NCBI GenBank assembly: GCA_963281255.1
Contig: OY725494.1
Coordinates: 4,725,934-4,789,933 of the forward strand
Direction: 5' to 3'
Source of the DNA: Aphrocallistes beatrix
Taxonomy: Eukaryota; Porifera; Hexactinellida; Sceptrulophora; Aphrocallistidae
DNA length: 64,000 bases
Part shown: in pieces, positions 10,501 through 21,002 of the stretch
Layout: every line of letters starts with the position of its first letter
Position numbering within the stretch: the first letter of the stretch is position 1
Notes under the pieces: generated by a model
Told to the model about the DNA's origin: nothing
The model's input: only the letters and a program-made list of their open reading frames with translations
Database searches by the model: none
Translations under genes and position numbers: made by a program

Positions 10501-11448
10501 ATGGCAGGAATTGATATATCAAGTGTAGAGGACACGAATGATGACGCCACAGCCTGCAAGAGGTATGCCACCCAGCTGGGCTATTGGGAGGATGGATTCC
10601 TAAAATATTTCTGTAAAGAGGCACAGAAACGCCCACCGGAAATTAACCGTGGATACTTCGCTAGGCACATTGGAATGCAGAAATGTGTTGATACATTTTT
10701 AGCCAAAACGATTGGCCAATCGCCTCAGATTGTTTGTTTAGGCGCGGGGTTTGAAACCTTGTTTTGGCGCCTGGCTAGTTGTCATGACGATCATAGCATG
10801 CCAGTGGTATTTGAGGTTGATCTGCCTGGTGTGACGTCACAAAAATGTTTTAGTGTCAAAACTAAGAAATCTTTGAATTCATTGGTGGAGAAGTTTGGTA
10901 AAGTTGAGATATCTCAAAGAGAGCTACACTCACCCAAACTCCATATTTCGTCTTGTGATATCGAAAACATAGCAGAATTGGAACTAAAATTAGTTGGTTC
11001 CGGTTTGAGTCGGGACAAACCGACTTTATTCTTATGCGAGTGTGTGTTAGTGTACATTCCAAGCATTTCAGTGCAGGAATTGGTTACCTGGATATCACAG
11101 ACTTTCTTGACAGTACAGTTGGTGTCCTACGGTCCTGTCAACTTGTCAGATGGCTTCGGAGAGGTGATGCGACACAATTTGAAGAGAACCGGATGTGACC
11201 TACTGGGTGCAGATCTATGTAACACCTTAGATACGCAATTGGGCCTAATGAATGCATTCCAAAGAAAGACTGTGATTCTTATGGATAGCGTGTACAAGGG
11301 GGTAAACGAGAAAGAAAGGAAACGAATCGAAAAGTTGGAATTCCTGGATGAGATAGAGCCTTTCTTTCAACTGCTGGTGCACTACAGCATAGCGATAGGT
11401 GTCAATGACTCCATGGGATTAGGCATAACTCCTGAATTGTGGAATTAG
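10501..11448 (+). CDS. LCMT1: leucine carboxyl methyltransferase 1
   Basis: 315 residues, one exon. It methylates the C-terminal leucine carboxylate of the PP2A catalytic subunit using S-adenosylmethionine, which controls PP2A holoenzyme assembly in the cytosol. Visible family motifs: CKRYATQLGYW (19-29), PEINRGYFAR (46-55), the SAM-binding loop LGAGFETLFWRL (80-91), FEVDLP (104-109), LCECVLVY (178-185) and EFLDE near residue 282. Length fits the family (about 330 in vertebrates). Paralogue LCMT2/TYW4 is much longer with Kelch repeats, so it is excluded. The gene is intronless, unlike vertebrate LCMT1. The ATG at 10501 lies just before the conserved region and is the likely start. Confidence 0.93.
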   Translation: MAGIDISSVEDTNDDATACKRYATQLGYWEDGFLKYFCKEAQKRPPEINRGYFARHIGMQKCVDTFLAKTIGQSPQIVCLGAGFETLFWRLASCHDDHSMPVVFEVDLPGVTSQKCFSVKTKKSLNSLVEKFGKVEISQRELHSPKLHISSCDIENIAELELKLVGSGLSRDKPTLFLCECVLVYIPSISVQELVTWISQTFLTVQLVSYGPVNLSDGFGEVMRHNLKRTGCDLLGADLCNTLDTQLGLMNAFQRKTVILMDSVYKGVNEKERKRIEKLEFLDEIEPFFQLLVHYSIAIGVNDSMGLGITPELWN

Positions 11449-11711
11449 TTTTCATACCATTCTAGTGTATTAGGATGCTAGCTCTATTCTATTCAAATTC
11501 GATAAATAAATTCCTCTGCATTATGTACTACTATGTAGAAGGATGATGTATTTGTGTCAGAACTTTCTTATATGCAAATTCCTTATTAGAATGACCAAGG
11601 CTACAAATCTAAATTACTCTCCAGACCCTGAGTGACAAGTAGAGATACACTGAATATAATTTGAACAGAATCAATCAGAACTATCGCAGTTTCCATGGTA
11701 ACGCAGGTGTC

Positions 11712-13522
11712 CTATTTCTGGTCTCTCCGTCTGAACACGCCATTGAGAGTGTCGCACTTAGGACAGTAGTGTTCCACATCCATGAGACCACCCATGCAGA
11801 GGGGGATGAGTGCCACGGGGAGGAGTAGGACAGGTGCGAATAGCACCACTGAGAGGATTCCTAGAGCGATGGCTATAGCCCAGCAGTAGAAGTAGTTGAG
11901 AGCTCCCAAGCGCCGTCTGGTGTACGTTACCTACACAGATACTTGCGTCATAACTACTAAGTACTAGATTCTAGCTAGCTGCTGTGTGTCAGTGTTTCCC
12001 GCCGAGCGGTTAAGCGCGCTATTTAGCTTAGCTTGTCGAATAACGTGATTTGTTGTAAATAATGCAATTTACCCGAATAAACCGCACAAAAATTGCAAAA
12101 TTAACGCGCTATCCATTAATCCTGAGGAAACACTGAGTGTGGTACTTGCGACTATGAAATCCTACTGAGCAGAATAACATTGTTGGACCATGTAAAGCAT
12201 TGACTGTCACACTCAAGCCTAACAGGACTGTTCTTAGGGATTTAAACTGGAGTTCTAACTTGGGTTTATATGCGACCAGCTTCCATGGAATGTGTTTGAA
12301 CGATTTCTTGGTTTGGAAGCAGAGACATAAAGTAAAGTTTATAGATTTATACCTGAAATTTCAAGTTCGTCCGCTTATAATTAAACTTATTGTACTCCTG
12401 TACTCCTTACTGTACTCCTTATAAGGCATTGAGTCTCACCTGCTCAGTCTTGCACCTGTAACACCTGATACTCTGCGGCTGTCCTCCCGTAATCTCGGGG
12501 GCTGGCACCTCCTCGAACTCTGAAGATAAGACCTCTTGAAGCTAGAGCAAATAAACTAAGTCACTCTCATAATAAGAACTCTACGAGATAGTAGACTAGG
12601 TCTGTTGGTTAGATTTGATGTATGTATTCTATCTGAACTGTTTCTACATTACTGATAAATTATTATAATCCCACAGTAAAACCAGGTGATAGTTTTGGCG
12701 TATTGGAATGTCATCGGGTGGAGAGACATCTTAAGTAAGGATGCATCGATTTATTTATTTTCTCACGAAAGTGAATTGACCGAGATCCAACCAAGGCTTT
12801 TAGCCGATTCCCATATGTTACATTTGGAAAATTTTAAATTATTCTGTCCAGAAAGTCAACTCTTATGAGTCATTATCAGGCCTAGGTCCTTCCTTACTCT
12901 ACAGCATCCTGTATCTTATGTTAGGAGCCAACACCTTGACTAAGTTAGCTCATGAGGGTCTAGGGAGCATCGTGGGTTTATCTAGGATTTCCCAGTCTGG
13001 CACTTTTTTGAAGGCGATTGAAGTTTAATTGCACCCAAACAGGGGCATATCTTGTAATTCCAAGGGTGATGGTACCCGGTACCAAAATTGAATCAAACTG
13101 CAAGCACCTTGGCTCCTCAGACGATACCAGACTGGTACCTATAAGTGCCGGCCGGGCACCTAGACAAACCCCTGGGCATTCCCGTCTCCATTGCTGGACT
13201 AGATCATAGCAGCTATTCCACACAATGTACTGAGACACTCGTGTGTGTAGAGTGAGTGGACTAACGGTTTAATTGAGCTCACTTGAGAATCGGAGTTGGT
13301 GACGACTAGTGCGTCTCTGTTCTGGAAGATCTTGTGTCCGGGGGTGTTCTCTAGAGTCGGTCTCTGCATCGCCTCGGGCGGAGATTCGGGGTTCTCTCCG
13401 CCTTGGAAGAAGGCGCTGGGTCCCTGGGACCCCTGGAAGGCCTGCCGGACCGCGGGGTGGTGCTTGAGGTAGGCGGGTACCGGTTCGCCTGGGACTGGCC
13501 CGATCTCGTCGTTCGTGTTCAT
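11712..13522 (-). CDS. L1: LITAF-domain protein, three exons
   Basis: Exons (reading direction) 13522-13283, 12517-12440 and 11930-11712; all junctions are GT-AG and phase 0; about 178 residues. Exon 1 encodes MNTNDEIGPVPGEPVPAYL and a polar tail with no strict PPxY. Exon 2 ends IRCYRCKTEQ, the first CxxC knuckle. Exon 3 starts VTYTRRRLGALNYF, continues with a long hydrophobic stretch and ends MDVEHYCPKC, the second knuckle. LITAF/CDIP proteins are monotopic zinc-binding proteins on the cytosolic face of late endosomes. The ATG at 13570 is rejected because it overlaps a TATA box. Exon 3 has a near-identical orphan copy at 5112. Confidence 0.88.
11990..12136. repeat. hAT-like MITE in L1 intron 2
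   Basis: Terminal inverted repeats CAGTGTTTCC and GGAAACACTG bound about 147 bases inside the intron. CAGTG-type ends are typical of hAT elements. A clear 8-bp target duplication was not found. The interior contains GCCGAGCGGTTAAGCGCG, which resembles a tRNA D-arm/A-box, but no tRNA can be folded. Confidence 0.5.
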
Positions 13523-13568
13523 TTGTCTGAGCAGAAGTTTGAGAAATGTTCTCCTCGCTGACACTCCC

Positions 13569-13575
13569 ATTTATA
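13569..13575 (-). promoter_or_regulatory. TATA box of L1
   Basis: TATAAAT on the minus strand lies directly over the upstream ATG at 13570. Initiation would fall near 13545, so the ATG at 13522 is the first one in the mRNA. Confidence 0.6.
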
Positions 13576-14135
13576 CCTCAGCAGAGCGCATACTCCCCAA
13601 ACGCTGGAATCTCATTGGCTGCGATTCTCAAAGAAATCGCGCGAAATTTAACTCTAACAGAAATACATGTGTCAGTTCTAATACATTACAATTATAAATG
13701 TACTTCTAAATTCTACTAAAAATAAACTTAATCCGCTAGTTATACAGGATTAACGTGTTAGGATTTTAAAAATAGAGATTTCATCTTAAAATATCATTTT
13801 CTGACCCATAATATTCCCTGTTTCCTAACACAGATGACCATGGATATATAAATGCCATGGGTTATGTTCACTGAACTTCATCCGTGTTTGGTTATTTGAA
13901 TTTAATATCTGAATTTTCCCTGAAACAACTGAACGCATAGAAAGGTCATATTTTCTGATAAATCTACACAAATAATTTCCTATCAACTAATATAAATACT
14001 TCCAAGTTAGTTCAAAGATACACGAAATTCTAAAGGTAAATAACAACAACATTAACAAATGAATATGAGAGTAATTCAAAATTGGAGTCACGAGGATTGT
14101 TATACGTACAAGACTTGTACACATTTTCACACCTC
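13576..14135. other. spacer between L1 and L2
   Basis: About 560 bases of AT-rich sequence with no coding signal. It should hold the distal promoter of L1 and the 3' end of L2. Confidence 0.4.
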
Positions 14136-15409
14136 TCACGCTACTCTATGCACTCCATTCAGATGGTTGCAGTTGGGACACACGTGCTCTGTATCCATTA
14201 AGCTAGGAATGCAGAGTGCGACTAGTGCGAATGGAACGCAGAAGATAGGGAAAAGGAAGATAGACGCTAAGATTAGCAGCACTACAGCTGTTATGCCGCA
14301 CACTATCCAGTTCATGGCGCCGACTCGTCTACGCAGAAGCGTTGACTAAACAAACAAACAAACAAACAAATAAATAAATAAAGAAGTACAATGCGGTGAT
14401 TATACTTTACATATATTCACGTATATATTAGCAAATTTCTTCTTTAATAGCTAAGTATTAAACCTTATTCTCTATCTATTCATGAATAAAAGTTTCCATC
14501 CCTTTTGCTTAAATTTTGCTGCTAAAAACTTATTTTCCTTTTGTCTGCCACTCCCAACCCAAAAGCAAAGGTGGAACCATGGACACACAAAGTGGGTTAG
14601 TTCTAATTCGCAGAGGTATAAGGTTGGAATAGATCGTTCTGATTGGCTATCTCACTACCTGCTCAGTTCTGCAGTTGACACAGTTTATCCTCTGAGAACA
14701 GTTTCCGAATGACGTCACTACTGTCACTGTCTTCTGCTGCACCTGCGGTTGTACTTGTACCTGACCTGGAGCTCCTGGGTTATATGGCTGTTGCACCTAG
14801 TAACATAAGATGGCTTAAGGAATGTGCGGTTTCTGGCAAATCCAATCCTCTCGGAAATATCATATTTCAAACGAAAGCATTGGAATAATGGTGTTACTAA
14901 AAATAACTCTAGCGAGCTTCTGATGCCATAAATAGAATTACAGATAGCTCCGATTAATTAGAGTTCCCAATTAACCAATGAAATTTAGTATTAGCTTCTA
15001 AGTATGACTGTCCCGATTAACCGGAGTTGATTGTGAGCAGGGGCGCCGAACTTTTCGAAATCTATGGGTAATTTTGGCGTTCTAGAGTGGGAGCTCAGCC
15101 CTAAAATTTGTATTGCGTCTATGGGCCATCTCTGATTCCAGGGAGCTTGAGCCCCCCGGGTTCGGCGCCGATTACTGTGAGAACATCGCGTACCTGAGCT
15201 TGAGGAGGCGGGTACGGCTGCTGGTACCCTTGCTGGGCTGGGGGGTACGGCTGCTGGAAGCCCTGTGTCTGAGGGGGCGGATAGGGTCCAGGGGGGGCCT
15301 GGGGGGGCGGATAAGCACCCTGGGGCGGGTATCCCGCGTCGGTGTTGTAGTTGGGGTTGGAGGGGGGAGGGACATCTGAGTACGATGGGGGTGGGCCAGT
15401 TTTCTCCAT
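14136..15409 (-). CDS. L2: LITAF-domain protein, three exons
   Basis: Exons 15409-15194, 14796-14659 and 14345-14136, GT-AG and phase 0, 187 residues. Exon 1 begins MEKTGPPPSYSDVPPP: a clean PPxY-type site for WW-domain (NEDD4-class) ligases, then a YPPPQ-rich tail. Exon 2 carries VTVVTSFG and [10 protein letters not shown]. Exon 3 encodes STLLRRRVGAMNWIVCG, a roughly 30-residue hydrophobic stretch and MDTEHVCPNCNHLNG. The first intron contains a repeat ending in GTTCGGCGCC close to the donor. Only one ATG is available for the start. A canonical, probably functional LITAF protein. Confidence 0.9.
15041..15170. repeat. MITE with GGCGCCGAAC inverted ends (copy 1)
   Basis: Starts GGGCGCCGAACTTTTCGAAA and ends GGGTTCGGCGCCG, inside intron 1 of L2 and ending about 25 bases from the donor. 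A second copy lies at 19848-19937 with the same ends and the shared TTTCGAAATC(G/T)ATGGG start. Confidence 0.7.
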
Positions 15410-17470
15410 CCTAAACAAGCTATTTGAGAGGAGACAGAAAGAACAATATAATTATACGCATAACGATGGTACATCCATTTATAATTGATGAAACCCGCCC
15501 AAGGTTAGTATATGCTACTACTAGTCATCTCATCCAACTCCTTCAGGTCTTCCTTATAGGCCGTACGTTACATAACGCTGTGCTAGATAAGCTACCAAGT
15601 GGTAGGAAGGATGGAGGGGGAGATATTATACAAATAGAGTAACGCCTGGTTATAGTTCCCTTGTATACTTCAAGGTTCCTCTAGAGAATTTGTAGCTAAT
15701 CAATGCCTGCTGTCTTCACGGAGTAATTGGGAGAATTCGTCCGTCTTACTTATAACGATCGTTTCGGGTAATCTCATGAATTGCTGATATTCCTGGATTT
15801 TCATTGAAATTCCAGGAATAGCGGCAATTCAGGGATTTTGAGCCATTCTATCCGCCTAGCAGTTGTTCCTCACTTTACATGATCAACATGTATAATCACA
15901 AGAATATGCACAAGTTTATTTTTTCAAATCCAACGATCAAAAATATCTACACCAGTTATATAGTTCTCCAAAGAATTCTCTGAATCAAACAATCAATAAT
16001 AGTGTATTCTACCTCCTCGAATCAGATTCTGAATGAACTGAAACTGAATCGTTTATATAGTCGTGATCTGATATATCTTGTGCCTACTCTTCTAGGATCG
16101 CTCTATAATTATTGGTTATATAATTCAAGTCATAATGTCAAAAAAAACTAGTCTTCGTATTCTATTTTCAAACAACTATAAATATCCTGTTACAAGATAG
16201 CTATACTAGGTATTAGGAGGTTTATATCATATCGTGTGATATATATATATATATATATATCACACGATATGATATAAACCTCCTAATACCTAGGGTAGCT
16301 ATCTTGTAACAGGATATTTATAGTTGTTTGAAAATAGAATACGAAGATTAGTTTTTTGGCTGAGAAAATTGAATGCACGGAGCTGATTTACATTCCAGAG
16401 TATTTTATGGTGTATCGTCAACCATCACGGATGTCATTGTCACATTTTTAAGATAGAAATTCAATTCACAGCTATTACCACGTGATGCTAGCATCGTCAA
16501 AACAAAACAATTCTCACCGTTAGTTATGACTTCATTATTACGTCGACGCATCAGATTGATGTTATTCTAGTTTAGAGGAATATAATATGCAATAGAAACA
16601 AAATAGCATTTCTCATCCAGTCATTTACTGGAATTGCTCCATTGCTCTGGACCAAACTTGGAAATATTAGCAGATTTACTGTCTGGTTTTTGACAAAGAT
16701 ACTATCGGAAACAGTTACGAATGACCAAAGAACGAAAAATCTTGCAAGCTCCATCTCCAGACTCAAAGTAAGCAAATATTCATAATATGAGTTGGAACGG
16801 AGATGGATGAACCTGTTGATCACATGTATGTGTAACTACTTGATGTTTAACCCTAATTGGACTTGGAATGTTGAAGTGAAAGTGAAAGTTAATTGAAAGT
16901 GAACTGAAAGTGAAAATGAAAGTGGGAATTTTCTATTTATACCTTTGACCCCAAGTCCAAGTAGGGTTAACTGTGAACAATGATTATTCATTTAACAATA
17001 TAGTCCACACTAACTCAGTTATGGCTATCTAGGCTTCTTAATGGACCTCAGATTGCCATGTATAGAGTTTGGCTATTAATACAGCCCACTTTTACACCAA
17101 ATTAGCTGCTAATACAGTGTTAGATAATAAGATGGACATGATGTACTTATACTTGGCAATAGTTATTAATAAATGTACTGTTTTATGTGTTAACTCAATC
17201 TCTTTATTATATCAAATTATTCTGCTAGAACGTGAAATCCGGATGTCATTAGTTATTTATTTGTTGTGATGGAAATAGAATTGTTACAAATGTAGACATC
17301 GAGGATGAAATTAGTCAACCCAACTGTGTACGTATTTGTTTACTTTGAAATGTTTATTGTTTATTTTATAGGATTATTTTGCTCACCAGCTACTCAGTAT
17401 ATGTGTTAAATCCGTATTAATCATTCTGATTTGATTTGGTGTTTCATTTGATTCTGTATTCAATTATTAA
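15410..17470. other. spacer of duplicated intergenic modules before lysozyme-vWA gene
   Basis: Contains the palindrome at 16141-16357. Downstream of it, 16376-16560, 16590-16700 and 17150-17470 are homologous to the spacers between L3/L4 (21568-22170) and L5/L6 (25348-26045). Shared phrases include TTACATTCCAGAGTATTTTA, CATTTACTGGAATTGCTCC and GTCAACCCAACTGTGTACG. At 16849-16975 a smaller repeat has ends AACCCTAATTGGACTTGG and CCAAGTCCAAGTAGGGTT. No coding sequence seen. Confidence 0.6.
16141..16357. repeat. near-perfect 97-bp inverted repeat with AT core
   Basis: The left arm (from AAAAAACTAGTCTTCGTATT to TCATATCGTGTG) and right arm are complementary with about three mismatches. They are separated by an ATATAT run of about 20 bases. 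It can fold into a long hairpin. No ORF inside. Confidence 0.9.
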
Positions 17471-17597
17471 CTCACAAAATGTTCTCCTATATACCACATT
17501 TTCACACCATATATCTGCGATGACTCCATATCTATTATTAGTATTGAAATAGTCGCACTTGGAATAGCACTTACACTGCATAACACATCTACTTGCG

Positions 17598-17605
17598 TAT
17601 ATAAA
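17598..17605 (+). promoter_or_regulatory. TATA box of lysozyme-vWA gene
   Basis: TATATAAA lies 54-61 bases before the ATG at 17659, giving a predicted 5' UTR of about 30 bases. The same promoter sequence recurs in inverted orientation at 26085-26145 without the gene. Confidence 0.7.
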
Positions 17606-17658
17606 CGAACGTATTTGCTCTATGTATATACTTCTAACTTTTCAATTCACCCATTTGA

Positions 17659-19452
17659 ATGTGGTTGTCCCTGTTGCTTGTTGTGTTCTCTGCCACTTTA
17701 GTGTGGCCTCAAGAGGAGACCTGTGCGCCCTACACTCCCAGTGATTATGTCACGAATTCCAGCGTTCCAACTCACTGTAACGCGGAAGTGCTGAACTGCA
17801 CTCGCAGTTGGAAATCCGGCATTCCGCTTGGGTCTTCCACTGATTTACCTCTGATCGATTCGAATTTTATTTTATGCCATGAAGGGTTTCACACCTGTGC
17901 CTACGTCCCGGTAGATCCAGACACGGGAGAAGTGTTGGCCAATAGTGGCGTGCATATCGGTGGCGGAGTGGATCTAGGCGCCAGAGACAGGGCTGGGCTA
18001 GCTGGCATAGGCGTGCCATCGGAAATAATCGACATTCTAGAGACGTACCTCCAAGTTAAATCCGACGATGCGGCCTGTGCAGTCATTGACCGTTCTCTGT
18101 CATTGACCAACGATCAAGCATTGAATCTAACGAACGCCGTTATAGACTCAATCGTGAGCTCAGCACAGACACGCTACAATGCGGAGAGATCTGTGAGTTC
18201 TTTGGAATTCACTTCACTCTCTAAAGCGATGAGAACTGCCATCGTGGACCTCTGGTACCACTTGGGGCCACCAGACAATTACGGTGATGTCTGGTGTCGC
18301 ATCACTCGCAATGATTGGGACGGACTTGTTGTTTCATTGCGGGAATTCTATTCAAGCCCGATTCAGGAGCTAATTATAGATTTGAGGAGGAGGCACAATG
18401 AGGCTGACATCATCAACGCCGCTCTGGAGAAATGCACCCGATCAGCTGACATAGTTTTCCTGCAAGATGAGTCTGGTAGCATCGGCGCGAGCGATTTCAC
18501 CCTCTCCCTGGACTTCATTAATCAAATTATCAGCGCCTTTCCCGACGAAAACTTGAATGATGCGAAAGGAACTCGATTCGGACTCTCATTGTTTAGTACT
18601 TTCTACCGAAAAAAGTTTAACTTATCCACTCACATGAGCAGAACCGCTTATACAGATGCTGTTACATCTGTGTCGCAGAGAAGCAAAACCACATTGCTGG
18701 GAGCAGCTCTGAATCAAATCGTTGATGATCAGTTCACAGAATTATACGGTCTCCGTCCTGAGTCACTCGGATTCCCCAAGGTTCTAGTTGTCCTGACAGA
18801 TGGGATGTCCCAGGACGCAGTTGAAGTTCCCTCCCAGAACGTCCGAGATCGCAACATCGTGATCTACGCCATCGGTATCGGGGGCTACGATCTCGCTCAG
18901 CTGAACTCCATCGCATCCTCTCTTACAAGACACGTTTTTATCCTGAATCAATTCTCAGACCTTAGTAAGTTTGCAGCCACACTCACCGCCTCAACATGCT
19001 ACGAACCTCAACCAATCCCCTTCCAGCTCAGGATCAGTGGAGAACTTCTTGTGAATGAATTCCAGTATTTTCAGTTCGAAGTCAGCATCGGTGACTATCT
19101 CCAAGTGGTCGTGACAGATTTTAGCGGAGAGACACTTGTGTTCGCCTCGCGAGAAACGCCGCATCCTTACGAGTACGATAACAATTTCGGAGTTCTGTCT
19201 TCTTCCATTTCTTTCAAGGAAATCGTGATATCTCCGGTCGCATCCAGCGCGAGACTACGGAGAAGTTCCCATGTCAACGCTACATTCCCCGTATACGTAT
19301 CTGTTAAGGGTGTGAGTAGTAACAACACCTTTGTGCTCGTGGGTGGTCCCTGTGATCCGGCGGTGTGTACACAGGGAGCCTCTGCTGCCAGTGTCCTACA
19401 GGTGTCACTGCCACTTCTAGCCCTGATGTGTGCCTTTCTGCTTAGATTCTGA
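17659..19452 (+). CDS. secreted pesticin/T4-type lysozyme + von Willebrand A protein, GPI-anchored
   Basis: 597 residues, intronless. Residues 1-17 form a signal peptide. About 65-258 resemble the muramidase domain of pesticin and phage/bacterial lysozymes: HEGF (E75, catalytic-acid position), YVPVDPDTG, SGVHIGGGVDLG (D105), WYHLGPP and RRHNEAD. About 263-450 form a vWA domain with an intact MIDAS (D270-E-S-G-S, T345, D381-G). About 452-563 look like a beta-sandwich. A small-residue site near 573-577 plus a hydrophobic C-terminal tail predicts a GPI anchor. Predicted role: cell-surface or phagosomal protein binding a ligand through vWA and cutting peptidoglycan. Catalysis is unproven: the family usually has Thr where H99 stands. 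A bacterial origin of the lysozyme part is likely (inference). Confidence 0.85.
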   Translation: MWLSLLLVVFSATLVWPQEETCAPYTPSDYVTNSSVPTHCNAEVLNCTRSWKSGIPLGSSTDLPLIDSNFILCHEGFHTCAYVPVDPDTGEVLANSGVHIGGGVDLGARDRAGLAGIGVPSEIIDILETYLQVKSDDAACAVIDRSLSLTNDQALNLTNAVIDSIVSSAQTRYNAERSVSSLEFTSLSKAMRTAIVDLWYHLGPPDNYGDVWCRITRNDWDGLVVSLREFYSSPIQELIIDLRRRHNEADIINAALEKCTRSADIVFLQDESGSIGASDFTLSLDFINQIISAFPDENLNDAKGTRFGLSLFSTFYRKKFNLSTHMSRTAYTDAVTSVSQRSKTTLLGAALNQIVDDQFTELYGLRPESLGFPKVLVVLTDGMSQDAVEVPSQNVRDRNIVIYAIGIGGYDLAQLNSIASSLTRHVFILNQFSDLSKFAATLTASTCYEPQPIPFQLRISGELLVNEFQYFQFEVSIGDYLQVVVTDFSGETLVFASRETPHPYEYDNNFGVLSSSISFKEIVISPVASSARLRRSSHVNATFPVYVSVKGVSSNNTFVLVGGPCDPAVCTQGASAASVLQVSLPLLALMCAFLLRF

Positions 19453-20126
19453 TTCGATACATCTGAATGTGCGTAGATTTGCATAGTACCTTTATTCTCT
19501 ATATTTTTTTATTTTTCGCTTTTTTTTATCTCAAATAAGTCGAATTATTTCTTATTTACTGAAGTATTTTAAATAAATAATTCATTCCCTTTGCTTTGGA
19601 TAAAGTAGATTCTAATTGTGTTTGAAATATAAGTTCTATATTTAGTTTATCTATTTTTATTGAATCAACATTTGTTAATTATCAATAATCTCCGAAATAA
19701 GTTTGAATTTACATTTGTATTCAACTCAATTTCAAATTGTTATAACAACTACCAAGTCAGTTACAAATATAGACAAGCAAAGCTTACTTGTCTTCTATTA
19801 ATTAATCCAAATGCTTTGTCGAAGTTTCTCTAAAATTCCCCTCCCCAGGGCCGCCGAACCTTTCGAAATCGATGGGCAATTTTTAGTTCTAGGGGGCTCG
19901 AGCCCCCCCCCCCCAGTCTCTCAGGTTCGGCGCCTACCAACCCCCTGAGTTCCATCCCAAACCTACGTCCCGGGAGAATATTACAAAATACATAAACTTA
20001 TTGGTTAGTATACACAGAAAAAGTAAACTTCTGTACAGAAGATGTAAAAAAGTAAGAAATAGTCTCTAGAAACTATGAAACACAAAAAATGTCCTGTGCA
20101 AGTTACTAAACTACAGAAGTTCCACA
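19453..20126. other. 3' flank and spacer
   Basis: 19600-19760 (TATTGAATCAACATTTG, then CTCAATTTCAAATTGTT) is homologous to 26470-26590 downstream of the orphan promoter. 19848-19937 is the second GGCGCCGAAC MITE, with a C-run in its middle. No gene seen. Confidence 0.5.
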
Positions 20127-21002
20127 TCAGTGCTCGAAAGTCCCTAGCATGTAGTTGCAGTTAGGGCACGAATGCTCCACATCCATCAGGCTAGGAATGC
20201 ACAGCGCAATGAATCCTAAAAATGCAAACGGGAGCAGCAGCAAAGGAACCAAAAATGCCAGGGCTCCCACCACAGCTACGATGACTATGACGAGAGCAAT
20301 CACCCCGCAGTAAACCCAGTTTGCGTTTCCGAGCCTGCGTTTTATCCGCGTCATCTGTAGAATAGAATAATACATAGTTGAGTCTGAATACTGTTACCAT
20401 GGCAAATATGCATTGAACAAAGAATTTTAGTATTTAAAGTTCGTCAGTTTTTAAGTCTCAGATCCTATTGACATCGCAGTAGTTAGTTTACAGTGTATAA
20501 ATTAGGAACTTTACCTGCTCAGTGTTGCAGTTGGAACATCGCGTTCTAACGGAAGATCTTCCGAATGACGTCATCATTGTAGTGACATGCACTTGAGTCT
20601 GCACTTGCACAGGCTAGAACAGAATACAGAATTAATTCAGATTTCGTCAGTCTAAATCTACATTTAATTTATTAACCAATCGGTACATCGGAAAACTTTT
20701 CTAGTGTGATCTAAAAATTTTCTATCGTCCATTTGATTCACAGTCATAGATTGGATTTATACGTGATACTACATGCAGTGACTTACTTGAACATATGGCT
20801 GCGGAGGAGGGTAGACGAGTGGCTGAGGAGGGTACCCAGCTGGCTGAAGGGGGTATCCGGCTGGTTGAAGGGGGTATCCGGCTGGCTGAGGGGGGTATCC
20901 ATGTTGTTGGGGAGGGTACACAGGCTGTTGGACGATCCGTTCAGGATTCGGAGAGTCCGATGTGTTGTCCAAGGGTTGGTAGGGAGGTGGATGGCTCGAC
21001 AT
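20127..21002 (-). CDS. L3: LITAF-domain protein, three exons
   Basis: Exons 21002-20787, 20613-20515 and 20354-20127, phase 0, 180 residues. Exon 1: MSSHPPPYQPL, a PPPY motif, then a GYPPQPA/GYPLQPA tandem repeat of four units. Exon 2: VQTQVHVTTMMTSFGRSSVR, then CSNCNTEQ. Exon 3: MTRIKRRLGNANWVYCG, a hydrophobic stretch of about 35 residues and MDVEHSCPNCNYMLG. Full-length canonical LITAF domain with both zinc knuckles. First member of the closely related L3-L10 block, whose members share exon layout and spacer sequences. A TATATATAG block lies 350 bases upstream of the ATG. Confidence 0.92.

Noticed and set aside
11998-12020. tRNA-like GCCGAGCGGTTAAGCG
   Set aside because: Resembles a D-arm/A-box but no acceptor stem, anticodon arm or T-arm can be found; it lies within a MITE.
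13199-13282. C-terminal extension of the L1 exon-1 ORF
   Set aside because: Codons after CAA|GTGAGC are intron; exon 2 continues in phase at 12517.
13523-13570. Upstream ATG extending L1
   Set aside because: It overlaps the TATA box, so it should not be in the mRNA.
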